From assembly GCA_963830175.1 (NCBI GenBank), contig CAWHKV010000002.1, positions 930,001-994,000 of the forward strand: a stretch of 64,000 nucleotides of DNA, written 5' to 3'. This DNA is from JBBRBB01 sp963830175. Lineage in GTDB: Bacteria; Bacteroidota; Bacteroidia; Chitinophagales; Chitinophagaceae. Of the stretch, positions 15,906-24,928 are shown piece after piece (within the stretch, counting starts at the first letter, position 1; every line of letters begins with the position of its first letter). Made by a program: the position numbers and the translations under genes. The notes below the pieces were generated by a model that made no database searches, was not told the DNA's origin, and saw nothing but the letters and a program-made list of their open reading frames with translations.

Positions 15906-17735
15906 ATGAATTATTCCTCACTCGAAGAATGCCTGATTGATCTTGAAAAGAACGGGCACTTAATTAGAATTAAAGAAGAGGTTGATCCGCATCTCGAAAT
16001 GGCGGCAATTCACCTCAGGGTGCAGGAGGCAGGAGGACCCGCCTTGTTATTTGAAAATGTGAAAGGAACAAAATTCCGTTGTGCATCCAATATTTTTGGT
16101 ACCCTAAAAAGAAGCAAATTCATTTTTAGAAAAACGCTGGCAGAGGTTCAAAATCTTATCAATTTAAAAAAAGATCCTTCAGATTTTTTTAAGCATCCTT
16201 TAAAAAATCTTCAAACAGGTTTTGCCGCAATCAATGCATTGCCCCGTAAAAAAAAATCAGGAAAAGTTCAATCCGGCTATAAAATTTCTGATTTACCCTT
16301 AATAAAACATTGGCCATTGGATGGGGGTGCCTTTGTAACCTTGCCCCAGGTTTATACTGAGCATATAAACAAACCGGGCATTCAGCATTCCAACCTGGGC
16401 ATGTACCGTATTCAGTTAAATGGTAATGAATATGAAACTGATAAAGAAATTGGATTGCATTACCAGTTGCACCGTGGCATTGGTGTTCACCAAACCCTTG
16501 CCAATAATGCAGGTAAGCCATTAAAGGTTAGCATTTTTATAGGCGGGCCGCCTTCACATTCGTTGGCTGCGGTAATGCCCCTTCCGGAAAATCTTAGTGA
16601 AGTTAATTTTGCCGGTGTTCTAGGAGGCAGGCGTTTCAGGTATTTTTATGAGGATGGATATTGTATTAGCGACGATGCTGATTTTATAATAACAGGCGAG
16701 GTGTATGATGGTGAAAACAAACCCGAGGGGCCTTTCGGCGATCATTTAGGTTATTATAGCCTCCAGCATTCTTTTCCACTTATGAAGGTGCACAAAGTTT
16801 ACGCACGGAAAAATGCCATTTGGCCATTTACCGTGGTTGGGAGACCGCCACAGGAAGATACCAGGTTTGGGGAATTGATACATACCATAACAGGTAATGC
16901 TCTCCAAAACGAAATTCCTGGTTTAAAAGAAGTAAATGCTGTGGATGCCGCAGGTGTTCACCCTCTTTTACTTGCATTGGGAAGTGAACGTTACACACCC
17001 TTTATGCCAACTAAACAGCCGGCTGAAATCTTAACTATTGCCAATCATATTTTAGGCACAGGGCAATTAAGCCTGGCGAAGTTTCTTATTATAACAGCGG
17101 ATGAAACAAATAGTGTGTCAGTTTACCGGGAGCAACAATTTTTTGAATATGTTTTAGAAAGAATTGATCTTGAAAGAGATATTCATTTTTATACCAACAC
17201 AACAATTGATACGCTTGATTATTCGGGCACAGGTTTAAATATGGGAAGTAAAGTGGTTTTTGCTGCGTATGGAGATGTTAAAAGAAACCTTGAAAACATT
17301 ATTCCCTCTTGCATGGAAGTTATACCAGCTATTAATTATACCAAAGTGGCTTTACCCGGCGTAATTTGTATTTCAACCAAGCTTTTTACAACATATGAAT
17401 CTGCAAAGGAAGAATTAGCGCAGTTAAGTGAACAATTTATGGATAATAAACGTGAGCTATCTGGTTTCCCGTTTATTATACTTTGCGATGATGCCTTATT
17501 TACCGGCAGTACTTTAAAAAACTTTTTATGGGTAACTTTTACAAGATGTAACCCGGCAAATGATATGTATGGGGTAGATTCTTTTTATGCAAACAAGCAC
17601 TGGGGTTGCAGAGGTTCATTAATTATTGATGCACGTATTAAACCCCATCACGCACCACCGGTTGAAAAAGATCCTGTTATTGAAAAGCAAATTGACCGGC
17701 TTTTTAAGAAAAGTGGAAGTTTATACGGTATATAA
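15906..17735 (+). CDS. UbiD-family decarboxylase, probable menaquinone biosynthesis decarboxylase (MqnL-like)
   Basis: The 609-aa protein is a prenylated-FMN-dependent UbiD-type decarboxylase. Recognisable parts are the N-terminal AAIHLRVQEAGGPALLFENVKG, the central IFIGGPPSHSLAAVMPLPE, the active-site EGPFGDHLGYYS segment around 275-290 with its acidic residues, and a C-terminal WGCRGSLIIDARIKPHH. Bacteroidota with futalosine menaquinone synthesis carry a long UbiD homologue that decarboxylates the 1,4-dihydroxy-6-naphthoate product. With mqnE 2.5 kb downstream, that role is likely. The alternative is aromatic acid decarboxylation. A terminator follows directly. Confidence 0.82.
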   Translation: MNYSSLEECLIDLEKNGHLIRIKEEVDPHLEMAAIHLRVQEAGGPALLFENVKGTKFRCASNIFGTLKRSKFIFRKTLAEVQNLINLKKDPSDFFKHPLKNLQTGFAAINALPRKKKSGKVQSGYKISDLPLIKHWPLDGGAFVTLPQVYTEHINKPGIQHSNLGMYRIQLNGNEYETDKEIGLHYQLHRGIGVHQTLANNAGKPLKVSIFIGGPPSHSLAAVMPLPENLSEVNFAGVLGGRRFRYFYEDGYCISDDADFIITGEVYDGENKPEGPFGDHLGYYSLQHSFPLMKVHKVYARKNAIWPFTVVGRPPQEDTRFGELIHTITGNALQNEIPGLKEVNAVDAAGVHPLLLALGSERYTPFMPTKQPAEILTIANHILGTGQLSLAKFLIITADETNSVSVYREQQFFEYVLERIDLERDIHFYTNTTIDTLDYSGTGLNMGSKVVFAAYGDVKRNLENIIPSCMEVIPAINYTKVALPGVICISTKLFTTYESAKEELAQLSEQFMDNKRELSGFPFIILCDDALFTGSTLKNFLWVTFTRCNPANDMYGVDSFYANKHWGCRGSLIIDARIKPHHAPPVEKDPVIEKQIDRLFKKSGSLYGI

Positions 17736-17742
17736 AAAAATT

Positions 17743-17773
17743 GGGGCTGACTGAGAACAGCCGCCCCTTTTTT
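17743..17773 (+). terminator. Rho-independent terminator after the UbiD-family gene
   Basis: GGGGC (17743-17747) pairs with GCCCC (17763-17767), with an additional internal CTG/CAG possibility, and six T follow. It lies 8 nt past the stop codon. Confidence 0.6.
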
Positions 17774-17913
17774 CAACCCTAAACCCTTAAAAAACAAATA
17801 TAAATAAGAAAATATGATGCCAAAGGAAAACGACATATTTTTTGCAAAAAGTTTTGTTTTCCAAAATTATTTTTAATGCGAATGTTAAGAATTTTGTATT
17901 ACAAAACAACCCC

Positions 17914-18609
17914 TTAAAGATTCGTAATCAATCCGGTATTAAACGATTGTATGCCGCTTCCTCCTGCAAAACCTTTAGCATAAATGGTGTATGCCCTTCC
18001 GCCTTCTAAAGTGTTTGTAAACGAATAAATAATATTCGATGTTCCGGTTTCCCTTATTTCAAAATTATATATGCCTGCCTTTAATCCCACGAATCTGGCA
18101 AATGAGGGAACAAAATTCTGGTCATTAAAAGTTCTATTTGTATACAGAACGGTACTGTCTTTAATAGCCAGGTCAATACTGGGAGAATTAGGACTTAAAT
18201 TTAAAAAACGCAATTTTATAGAATCTGCTGAAGGAGCCAAAAAAGAATCTACAACTATAGAAAAAGAAATATCATTTAAGGAATCAATAGTAAATATCGA
18301 ATATCCGGTTGAAGGTAAAAGGTTAACATTGGTTTCGGCAAGAACATTTTGAGTACCTGTTTCCGTTATTTTAAAATTTGAAGTTCCAGGATTAATTCCC
18401 ACGTAAATGGTATTTGCCCCATATGGAAAATTGTTCAACAGGTTCTGGTCATTAACAAAAACATCAATGTTAGGTGCATCAGGTGAGGCGTGCGCAACCA
18501 GGAAGGCTGCGTTGGTAGGTGTGGATGTTGAATTGTTATTTACATTACAGCTGGTTAAAAAAGCTCCAAGAATGGCTATGGTTAACAAAATAAAAAAGTT
18601 ATTCTTCAT
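17914..18609 (-). CDS. DUF4397-containing lipoprotein
   Basis: The 231-aa protein starts with a lipoprotein signal peptide ending in the lipobox LTSC, so it is likely anchored to a membrane by Cys21. The rest contains two DUF4397-like beta-sandwich repeats, each with an H/N-x-SPDAP-type phrase (VAHASPDAPNIDVFVN and FLNLSPNSPSIDLAI), followed by a GTxN segment (TGTQNVL, TGTSNII). DUF4397 proteins are extracytoplasmic and of unknown function, probably adhesive or structural. Confidence 0.85.
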   Translation of the reverse strand: MKNNFFILLTIAILGAFLTSCNVNNNSTSTPTNAAFLVAHASPDAPNIDVFVNDQNLLNNFPYGANTIYVGINPGTSNFKITETGTQNVLAETNVNLLPSTGYSIFTIDSLNDISFSIVVDSFLAPSADSIKLRFLNLSPNSPSIDLAIKDSTVLYTNRTFNDQNFVPSFARFVGLKAGIYNFEIRETGTSNIIYSFTNTLEGGRAYTIYAKGFAGGSGIQSFNTGLITNL

Positions 18610-18731
18610 AAAATGGTTCTTTAAATTAATTTGATTTTCAGGTCAATTTGCAAAGGCAGTGCCAAATAGCAAAGTTTAATTTTATATATGCACACCTATG
18701 GTGGTTTAACTATTTAATAATAAATAATCAA

Positions 18732-18763
18732 TTGCAGTTGGTAGTTTTAGCTTGTTAAATTTG
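18732..18763 (+). promoter_or_regulatory. Candidate promoter of sdaA giving a nearly leaderless mRNA
   Basis: A -33 TTG (18732-18734) and a -7 TAAATTTG (18756-18763) are separated by 21 nt. The sdaA ATG is only 6 nt after the -7 element, so the predicted start site falls at or next to the start codon. Confidence 0.4.
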
Positions 18764-18769
18764 AAATGA

Positions 18770-20197
18770 ATGCCACACGAATCAATTTCTGTTTTTGATA
18801 TGTTTAAAATAGGGATAGGACCATCCAGTTCTCATACACTTGGTCCCTGGCGTGCTGCTCTCCGGTTTATTTCCTCCATAAAAGAACGGTACAATATTCA
18901 GCAGGTATCATCCATTATGGTTCGGCTTTATGGTTCTCTGGCAAAAACTGGCAGGGGTCATGGAACAGATGTAGCTGTAATACTTGGGTTGTGTGGTAAA
19001 GACCCTGTTACTTTTGATGTAAATGCCATAACTCCTGCCATTGAAGAAATTACAAAATCGAATGTTTTGTTCCTGAACGATGAAAGCGAGGTGGCATTTT
19101 CGCCATTAACGCACATCCGTTTTTTATTTAACGAGTCCTTGCCTTATCACCCAAATGGTTTGTCTTTTGCAGCCATTATGCAAAATGGTGATTTGCATGA
19201 GGAAGTATACTATTCAACCGGTGGCGGTTTTGTTGTTCAGGAAGGAGAACGAAAAGACAGCAACAGCCTTGTGCAACTTCCATTTCCCATAAATAATTCT
19301 AACGACCTGCTGCACTGGTGCATGAAAACAGGCCTTTCAATAAATGAAGTAGTATTGGAAAATGAAAATACCTGGCGCAGTGAGGAGCAAACAAGGCAGG
19401 GCATTAAACTAATTTGGGAAACCATGCGTGATTGTATTTACCGGGGATGCCACAACAGTGGTGAATTGCCCGGGGGATTGCATGTTCGCCGCCGAGCTTC
19501 TGACCTCAATAATAAACTTACTCAAAATGTTTTTTACAACGATTATGACTCGTGGGTTAAAATAATTAAACAGGGCGGACAATCGTTTAAATATATCCTG
19601 GATTGGGTAAGTTGTTTTGCACTCGCTGTAAATGAAGAAAATGCATCTTTCAGCAGGGTGGTAACAGCACCAACAAATGGTGCTGCAGGTGTAATTCCTG
19701 CGGTGCTTATGTATTACCTTTTGTTTACTGAAGATGCAGATGAAGAAAAAATAATTTCTTTCTTATTAACCGCGGCCGAGATCGGAAGTATATTTAAAAA
19801 GCAGGCGACCATTTCAGCCGCTATGGGAGGGTGCCAGGCAGAAATTGGAGTTTCATCTGCCATGGCAGCAGCTGCCTTGACAGAGTCGCTCGGGGGTACA
19901 CAACGCCAGGCATTAATGGCTGCAGAGATAGCCATGGAACATCACCTCGGTCTAACATGCGACCCTATTGGCGGGTTGGTACAAATACCTTGTATTGAAC
20001 GTAATACCATGGGTGCTATAAAAGCAATTACAGCCTCTCAACTTGCATTGCAAAGCTCGCCGGATTATGCACGGGTGAGTTTAGATAAAGTAATAAAAAC
20101 TATGTGGGATACTGCACTTGATATGAACAGTAAGTATAAAGAAACTTCGGATGGCGGTCTTGCTTTAAATATACCGCTGGGTTTAAAAGAATGTTGA
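18770..20197 (+). CDS. sdaA: L-serine ammonia-lyase (iron-sulfur, single chain)
   Basis: The 475-aa enzyme deaminates L-serine to pyruvate and ammonia. The N-terminal domain begins with the conserved VFDMFKIGIGPSSSHTLGP. The C-terminal catalytic domain has APTNGAAGVIPAVL, MGGCQAEIGVSSAMAA and TCDPIGGLVQIPCIERN. The three Cys in GGCQAE, TCDP and IPC are the expected [4Fe-4S] ligands. Length agrees with fused alpha/beta bacterial SdaA. It is monocistronic, and its 3' end faces mqnE. Confidence 0.95.
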   Translation: MPHESISVFDMFKIGIGPSSSHTLGPWRAALRFISSIKERYNIQQVSSIMVRLYGSLAKTGRGHGTDVAVILGLCGKDPVTFDVNAITPAIEEITKSNVLFLNDESEVAFSPLTHIRFLFNESLPYHPNGLSFAAIMQNGDLHEEVYYSTGGGFVVQEGERKDSNSLVQLPFPINNSNDLLHWCMKTGLSINEVVLENENTWRSEEQTRQGIKLIWETMRDCIYRGCHNSGELPGGLHVRRRASDLNNKLTQNVFYNDYDSWVKIIKQGGQSFKYILDWVSCFALAVNEENASFSRVVTAPTNGAAGVIPAVLMYYLLFTEDADEEKIISFLLTAAEIGSIFKKQATISAAMGGCQAEIGVSSAMAAAALTESLGGTQRQALMAAEIAMEHHLGLTCDPIGGLVQIPCIERNTMGAIKAITASQLALQSSPDYARVSLDKVIKTMWDTALDMNSKYKETSDGGLALNIPLGLKEC

Positions 20198-20280
20198 TGT
20201 TATTGTTTATAAACAATGGTATTGTAGCAACAGTTGTCGTGTAAACACACTTCAGCTAAATTTTTATGTGAATGATTTTT

Positions 20281-21450
20281 TTAGTTGTAATTCTTTGCCA
20301 GGGTATCATCCGCAACATTTGTAATGCTGTAATTATTTATTTCGTTATATAAGGTATCTCTTTCAACAGGAATTCTTTTTACCTGTTGAATAAGTGAAAC
20401 AAGTTGAGAAGTTGATAGAGATGGATTTTGTTCCTCACTGCCTGCCATAGAATAAATTTTCGTTGTATCATCTATGGTACCATCAAGATCATTAACACCA
20501 AAGGATAAAGAAAGCTGTGCATTTTGCCTGCCTAACATAGGCCAATATGCTTTTAAATGCGGAAAATTATCCATGTACAAACGAGCAATAGCGTATAGCC
20601 GCATATCTTCTATAACTGAGGTTTCAGGTATATGACTCATGTCATTATTCTGGTTCCTGAATTTTAGCGGGATAAAGGTGTTGAAGCCATGTGTTTCATC
20701 CTGCAAATGCCGGAGTTTTTCCATATGGTCTACACGGTGCCGGTAATTTTCCACATGTCCATACAACATAGTTGCATTAGAATGCATACCTAATACATGT
20801 GCAGTTCTATGTATGTTCAGCCACCCTGCGCCATCCACTTTATCTGCGCTAATTTGTTTGCGAACTTCTTCATCAAAAATCTCTGCGCCACCACCTGGAA
20901 GAGAGTCGAGCCCTGCATTTTGTAAATATTTCAATCCTTCTTCAATACTCACCTTTGCTTTACGAAACATATAATCTAATTCTACTGCTGTAAAGCCTTT
21001 AATATGAATGTCGGGTCTCTCTAATTTAATGTTGCGCAAAAGCTCTGCAAAAAATTCAAGATTCATTTTAGGATGAACGCCCCCAACAACATGCACTTCT
21101 GTAACGGGCTTATCTTTATAGCCTTTTACAATCTCCAGCATTTGTTGCATTGTTAATTCCCAGCCTTCATCGCGGTGGGCATACAAACGTGAATAGCTAC
21201 AGAAATTACAACTGAATACACACACGTTTGTTGGCTCTATGTGAAAGTTGCGGTTGAAATAAGTTTTATCACCATGCAATTTCTCGCGAACAAAATTCGC
21301 CAGAGATCCAACAAATGGGAGAGAGGCTTTTTCAAAAAGCAAAAGCCCATCATCAAACGTTAGCCGCTGATTATTTAATACCTTTTTCCCGATAACTTTC
21401 AGGTCATGATTTTCAAGGCTTTCAATCATCCATGCTACATCCTTAACCAT
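20281..21450 (-). CDS. mqnE: Aminodeoxyfutalosine synthase
   Basis: This 389-aa radical-SAM enzyme has the cluster motif CxxxCxxC (Cys77, Cys81, Cys84 in CVFSCNFCS), followed by VTEVHVVGGVHP, LPGGGAEIFDEEVR and HIPET, which separate MqnE from its paralogue MqnC. It joins the enolpyruvyl ether of chorismate to SAM to make 6-amino-6-deoxyfutalosine, the second step of the futalosine route to menaquinone. It indicates that this organism does not rely on the classical MenF-D-C route. A TATCTTTG promoter element lies 16 nt upstream. Confidence 0.93.
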   Translation of the reverse strand: MVKDVAWMIESLENHDLKVIGKKVLNNQRLTFDDGLLLFEKASLPFVGSLANFVREKLHGDKTYFNRNFHIEPTNVCVFSCNFCSYSRLYAHRDEGWELTMQQMLEIVKGYKDKPVTEVHVVGGVHPKMNLEFFAELLRNIKLERPDIHIKGFTAVELDYMFRKAKVSIEEGLKYLQNAGLDSLPGGGAEIFDEEVRKQISADKVDGAGWLNIHRTAHVLGMHSNATMLYGHVENYRHRVDHMEKLRHLQDETHGFNTFIPLKFRNQNNDMSHIPETSVIEDMRLYAIARLYMDNFPHLKAYWPMLGRQNAQLSLSFGVNDLDGTIDDTTKIYSMAGSEEQNPSLSTSQLVSLIQQVKRIPVERDTLYNEINNYSITNVADDTLAKNYN

Positions 21451-21466
21451 ATTATTAATTTCGGCG

Positions 21467-21474
21467 CAAAGATA
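21467..21474 (-). promoter_or_regulatory. Candidate -7 promoter element for mqnE
   Basis: The minus strand reads TATCTTTG followed by CGCC, the preferred context of the Bacteroidota -7 element, 16 nt before the mqnE ATG. Confidence 0.5.
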
Positions 21475-21537
21475 AGAGATGCCTATCCGTTATAATAGAA
21501 TGACTGGTTAATTAAAGCTAAACAGAATGAAAGGAAT

Positions 21538-21666
21538 TTAAAACTCGCCCTCTGTGTTTTTGTTGTGCCTGAAAAAAAAGATATAGGTTAACCAGGCAAA
21601 AACAACCAGAAAGCCTACATAGACCAATACAGAATAAAGCGAATGAAAGTAAATAGATTTTTCCAT
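21538..21666 (-). CDS. Small single-pass membrane protein, 42 aa
   Basis: A 43-codon frame starts at ATG 21666 and ends at TAA 21538. The product begins MEKSIYFHS, has one strongly hydrophobic helix (about residues 10-32: LYSVLVYVGFLVVFAWLTYIFFF) and ends in a basic/polar tail (RHNKNTEGEF). The positive-inside rule would place the C-terminus in the cytoplasm. It is too short for standard ORF calling. No homologue is recognised, but the clean helix and tail favour a real gene. It lies just upstream of mqnE in the same direction, about 90 nt before it, so it may share that transcription context. Confidence 0.5.
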   Translation of the reverse strand: MEKSIYFHSLYSVLVYVGFLVVFAWLTYIFFFRHNKNTEGEF

Positions 21667-21939
21667 GGGATATATAAGATGCGTTAAAGAAAAAATAAAA
21701 TTAACCTAAAGTGTAATTTGAACATATTCACAAAAGACTTATAAGTATTCGTATCAGACAAGTATAAAGAAGTATTGATTTTTATGTAAATAGATAATAC
21801 ATCTTAAGTTTATAAGTCACTAAACAGTGCTAACCTCAACACATAAGTATAAAATTCTAAATAGTATTCGGTTCAATTGTTGCAAAGTGCCGCCTTATTA
21901 CTGGCACATTTACTCATGTGTTTAAAAATTTGTTGAGAT
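21667..21939. other. AT-rich intergenic region
   Basis: About 270 bases without a convincing gene. They contain a 10-bp perfect palindrome ACTTATAAGT (near 21739-21748) and a partial copy, TTTATAAGTCAC, about 75 nt further on. These could be operators for the short gene at 21940 or for the minus-strand small membrane gene, but nothing firmer can be said. Confidence 0.3.
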
Positions 21940-22161
21940 ATGAATAACAAAATTGCTTCACCTTCTTATTTTTTATTTGAACAATTAAAAACAGAAAGAA
22001 TCAATTTTTATTCTGCAATTAAAGAAGGGAAAGACTTCACGCAATTGCGCCCCATAAGGAAACGTATTTCTGAATTGGAAAAAGAATTAAAATCTAAGCA
22101 ATCAAACCAAATTCTTGAATTGCTAGGATCAGACATTTGGAAAATGGATAAACCAGTTTAA
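21940..22161 (+). CDS. Small hypothetical protein, 73 aa
   Basis: The 73-aa product is charged and probably all-helical, with a Lys/Glu-rich coiled segment (about 45-58, RKRISELEKELKSKQ). It has no signal peptide or membrane helix. Its stop is 5 nt from the stop of the convergent GT-like gene. I recognise no family. Coding character looks reasonable, but a spurious call cannot be excluded. Confidence 0.5.
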   Translation: MNNKIASPSYFLFEQLKTERINFYSAIKEGKDFTQLRPIRKRISELEKELKSKQSNQILELLGSDIWKMDKPV

Positions 22162-22166
22162 TAGAT

Positions 22167-23396
22167 TTAATTAGATAAAAAGGTCATTAATTTTGACCAC
22201 GCCCTTTTCGTTTCTTCAAATTCTTTAAAATGTTTTTGAACATTCCTGATATATCGTTTTAGTTCTCCATGAATTTTTTTAAAATCTTCGGTTTTAAAAT
22301 AGTGGCAAAGCTTATCTACTGTAGCATTTAAATTTTCTTCTGTTTTTTGCATTACCTCAACATAATTTTCGCGGTTAGTTATGTAAACCATTAGTGGTTT
22401 ATACCTTATCCAACCTATAGTTACACTTATAAAACGTTTTAGAATTACGGGAGAAATACTATCAATCGGTTCTAACTCTACTGGCAATACACCGTTTAAC
22501 AGGTTATCGTACATTAAAAAACCATCATGAAAAGTATAACACGGCACCTTTAGTACTTTTAATTGAGATAAAGCCGTACTCATAAAAGTGTCTTCTCCAC
22601 GAGCCCCGGGTGGGTTATAGAAGGGAGGAAGATTTTTTGTATCTTTGAGATTAAAACAAAGATTCGCGCCGGAAATAAATTTCATGCCCATTTCTTCTTC
22701 AACCTCTGTACAAATTTCTTTATTAATTATATCAGGGTCTGCGTAAGTAACCCCGTTGTTTTGCATGGTTAAATATTTAATTTTTTCCCAGGTTACAATT
22801 TCATTGCTTATACCTTCTATAAACATTTTAAAATCGTTTTCAGTAAGTTGATCATTAAATCTTATATAAGGTATGGGTGAAATGTACCCACAGTGATGCC
22901 CATGGGTTATGTGGGCATCACCACTGAATTTTAAATGGGTTGCAACCACGCTTTGACCCATCCATAATAACCTGTCATATTCATTTTTCATAGTGGCAAT
23001 CGGGTATTCATCATCATCTATGAATATTAACCGGTCCATCTTATTCTTAATTGCAAAATAGGTTACCACATTACGTTTTCTGCCATAACCTTCACCAAAC
23101 AAAAGTTTGGCCTCTTTATCGTTAAGAACATCTTTCTTTTTAAGTGAAGCAATTTCTTTTTCAATTTTTTCGGATCCATAAAAATTTAATGATGCAACTT
23201 GTTTTGCCAATTCAGGCGGCACATTTTTATAATCGCTAATCTTAGTTCCGTGGTATTTTAAATCGTACGCAACAAATATGTGAATGTGAATACTTTTATC
23301 TTCCAGTAATCCATGTTCAACCCAATTATTAATATATAGCTTCAACACATTTTGAAAATGCTTTCTGCCCGTTACGAATCCTATTCCAATATTCAT
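22167..23396 (-). CDS. Putative GT-A-type glycosyltransferase of an unrecognised family
   Basis: The 409-aa protein opens with a strand (MNIGIGFVTGRKHFQNVL) and has DRLIFIDDDEYP near residue 120-132, a DDD motif after a hydrophobic strand as in GT-A sugar transferases. HGHHCGYISPIPYIRF and NPPGARGEDTFMSTAL follow; the latter resembles the acceptor-side ED motif of GT2/GT27-like enzymes. The C-terminal 80 residues are helical and Lys-rich. There is no transmembrane helix. I infer a cytoplasmic nucleotide-sugar-dependent transferase. The family is not one I recognise, and no glycan genes are adjacent. Confidence 0.6.
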   Translation of the reverse strand: MNIGIGFVTGRKHFQNVLKLYINNWVEHGLLEDKSIHIHIFVAYDLKYHGTKISDYKNVPPELAKQVASLNFYGSEKIEKEIASLKKKDVLNDKEAKLLFGEGYGRKRNVVTYFAIKNKMDRLIFIDDDEYPIATMKNEYDRLLWMGQSVVATHLKFSGDAHITHGHHCGYISPIPYIRFNDQLTENDFKMFIEGISNEIVTWEKIKYLTMQNNGVTYADPDIINKEICTEVEEEMGMKFISGANLCFNLKDTKNLPPFYNPPGARGEDTFMSTALSQLKVLKVPCYTFHDGFLMYDNLLNGVLPVELEPIDSISPVILKRFISVTIGWIRYKPLMVYITNRENYVEVMQKTEENLNATVDKLCHYFKTEDFKKIHGELKRYIRNVQKHFKEFEETKRAWSKLMTFLSN

Positions 23397-23462
23397 TTTA
23401 TTTTTTCTTGTATTTGATGCACCCTATAATTTAAATCCATTTAAAAAGGGTATAAAAAACAA

Positions 23463-23487
23463 TCTGATTATATATATCAAATCAGGC
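23463..23487 (-). terminator. Possible weak terminator after the nucleoside transporter gene
   Basis: A 6-bp inverted repeat CTGATT / AATCAG lies just past the transporter stop, and the minus strand then reads ATTGTTTTTT. The AT-rich stem is weak. Confidence 0.35.
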
Positions 23488-23495
23488 TAAAGGTA

Positions 23496-24758
23496 TTACA
23501 TTAAGATTCCTGCAATGGATGCAGAAAGGTAAGAAGCCATGGTTCCGCAAAATAATGCCTTTAACCCAAGTTTTGCAAGATCTGCACGGCGTTCAGGCGC
23601 AAGGGATCCTATGCCCCCGATTTGCATACCTACACTACTAAAGTTGGCAAATCCGCAAATGGCAATACTTACTATTAAAAGTCCTTTTTCAGTTACAACC
23701 GGTACTGATTTATTGGTGAGATTTTGAAAGGCTACAAATTCATTTATACTTAGTTTTTGCCCAAGCAATGTAGCCACACTGTTTATATCAGCAGAGGGTA
23801 CACCCATTGCCCATGCGAAAGGGTAAAATATTTTTCCAAATATCCAGTTAAGTGAAAGGTTAAAATCAGGGTTAAAAATATGACCAATGTGAATAAGCAA
23901 ATAATCTAATAATGCTATTATGGCTATGAAACCGATGAGCATTGCAATAACATTCATGGCAATTTTAAATCCGTCGGATGCGCCATGAGAAATAGCATCG
24001 ATCATATTAGTATATTGGCTTTTTACTTCGAGTTTTACTTTGCCAAGCGTTTGGCTTTCCTGCGTTTCAGGAAAAACGATTTTAGAAATTACCAGCGCGC
24101 CGGGCGCTGCCATTAAACTGGCAGTAATTAATTTTGGCGCTAAGTTTAAACCTGCCTGCGCACCCATGTTGGCATACACTACCAAAATACCACCTGCAAT
24201 ACAGGCTAAACTTCCGGTCATGCTTGCAAGTAATTCACTTTTTGTCATGCCTTTTAAATAAGGCTGAATCATTACCTGTGCTTCCACCTGGCCTACAAAT
24301 GCGCTGGCTACATTACTCAGGGCTTCTGCGCCACTAACCCGCATTATAAAATTCATGGCGCGGGCTATAAAAGCAACAATTCGCTGCATAATTCCAAAAT
24401 GGTAAAAAATAGCGACCAAAGCACATACAAGAATAATGGTTGCGGTAACATTAAAAGCAAATACAAAACCACCATTTACATAGTTGGCTATGGTACCATC
24501 TAACTGCTGAACGCCTAGTCCCCCGTAAACAAAAGAAGCTCCCTGCCAGGCAAAATGTTCCAGGCGTGCCATACCTGAACCAAGCATTTGAAAAAAGTTC
24601 GAAACCGGGGTTACTTTAAAGACTAACAATGCAATTGCCACCTGTAGGCCAATGCCGCTTACCACAAGCCTGTAATTAATTTTTTTTCGATTGTTAGATG
24701 CTAAATAGGCGAGACCCAATATCAACAAAATTCCCAATAGTCCGTGGAACCTTTCCAT
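23496..24758 (-). CDS. Concentrative nucleoside transporter (NupC/CNT family)
   Basis: This 420-aa polytopic membrane protein has the CNT layout. It starts with short helices (LLGILLILGLAYLAS), then GLQVAIALLVFKVTP, the pore-gating SNVASAFVGQVEAQVMIQPYL, MTGSLACIAGGILVVYANMG, and near the end ICGFANFSSVGMQIGGIGSLAP. It takes up nucleosides with Na+ or H+ symport. Length is normal. It is downstream of thioredoxin on the same strand, but a strong terminator separates them, so it is likely transcribed from its own promoter. Confidence 0.92.
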   Translation of the reverse strand: MERFHGLLGILLILGLAYLASNNRKKINYRLVVSGIGLQVAIALLVFKVTPVSNFFQMLGSGMARLEHFAWQGASFVYGGLGVQQLDGTIANYVNGGFVFAFNVTATIILVCALVAIFYHFGIMQRIVAFIARAMNFIMRVSGAEALSNVASAFVGQVEAQVMIQPYLKGMTKSELLASMTGSLACIAGGILVVYANMGAQAGLNLAPKLITASLMAAPGALVISKIVFPETQESQTLGKVKLEVKSQYTNMIDAISHGASDGFKIAMNVIAMLIGFIAIIALLDYLLIHIGHIFNPDFNLSLNWIFGKIFYPFAWAMGVPSADINSVATLLGQKLSINEFVAFQNLTNKSVPVVTEKGLLIVSIAICGFANFSSVGMQIGGIGSLAPERRADLAKLGLKALFCGTMASYLSASIAGILM

Positions 24759-24816
24759 AGCAGTTTTTTAGTTGGGTTTGAAGATATATTATTGTTTAAT
24801 ATGTACATCAGGTACA

Positions 24817-24849
24817 AAAAAAAGACTGTCAAAATTTTTTTTGACAGTC
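24817..24849 (-). terminator. Rho-independent terminator after trxA
   Basis: A perfect 11-bp inverted repeat GACTGTCAAAA / TTTTGACAGTC (24824-24834 and 24839-24849) has a 4-nt loop. On the minus strand it is followed by a run of seven T, about 80 nt past the trxA stop. Confidence 0.8.
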
Positions 24850-24928
24850 CATTATTTAGCGGGCTTTGGAATACCTGTTTGGCATTCGTTGCGTCGCACA
24901 CATCAACGTTTAACTTTCATTTCAACAA

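Noticed and set aside
20202..20217. Perfect 16-bp palindrome ATTGTTTATAAACAAT just after sdaA
   Set aside because: It is AT-only apart from two G/C pairs, lacks a T tract and occurs in AT-rich DNA, so chance or a weak terminator-like fold is more likely than a regulator site.
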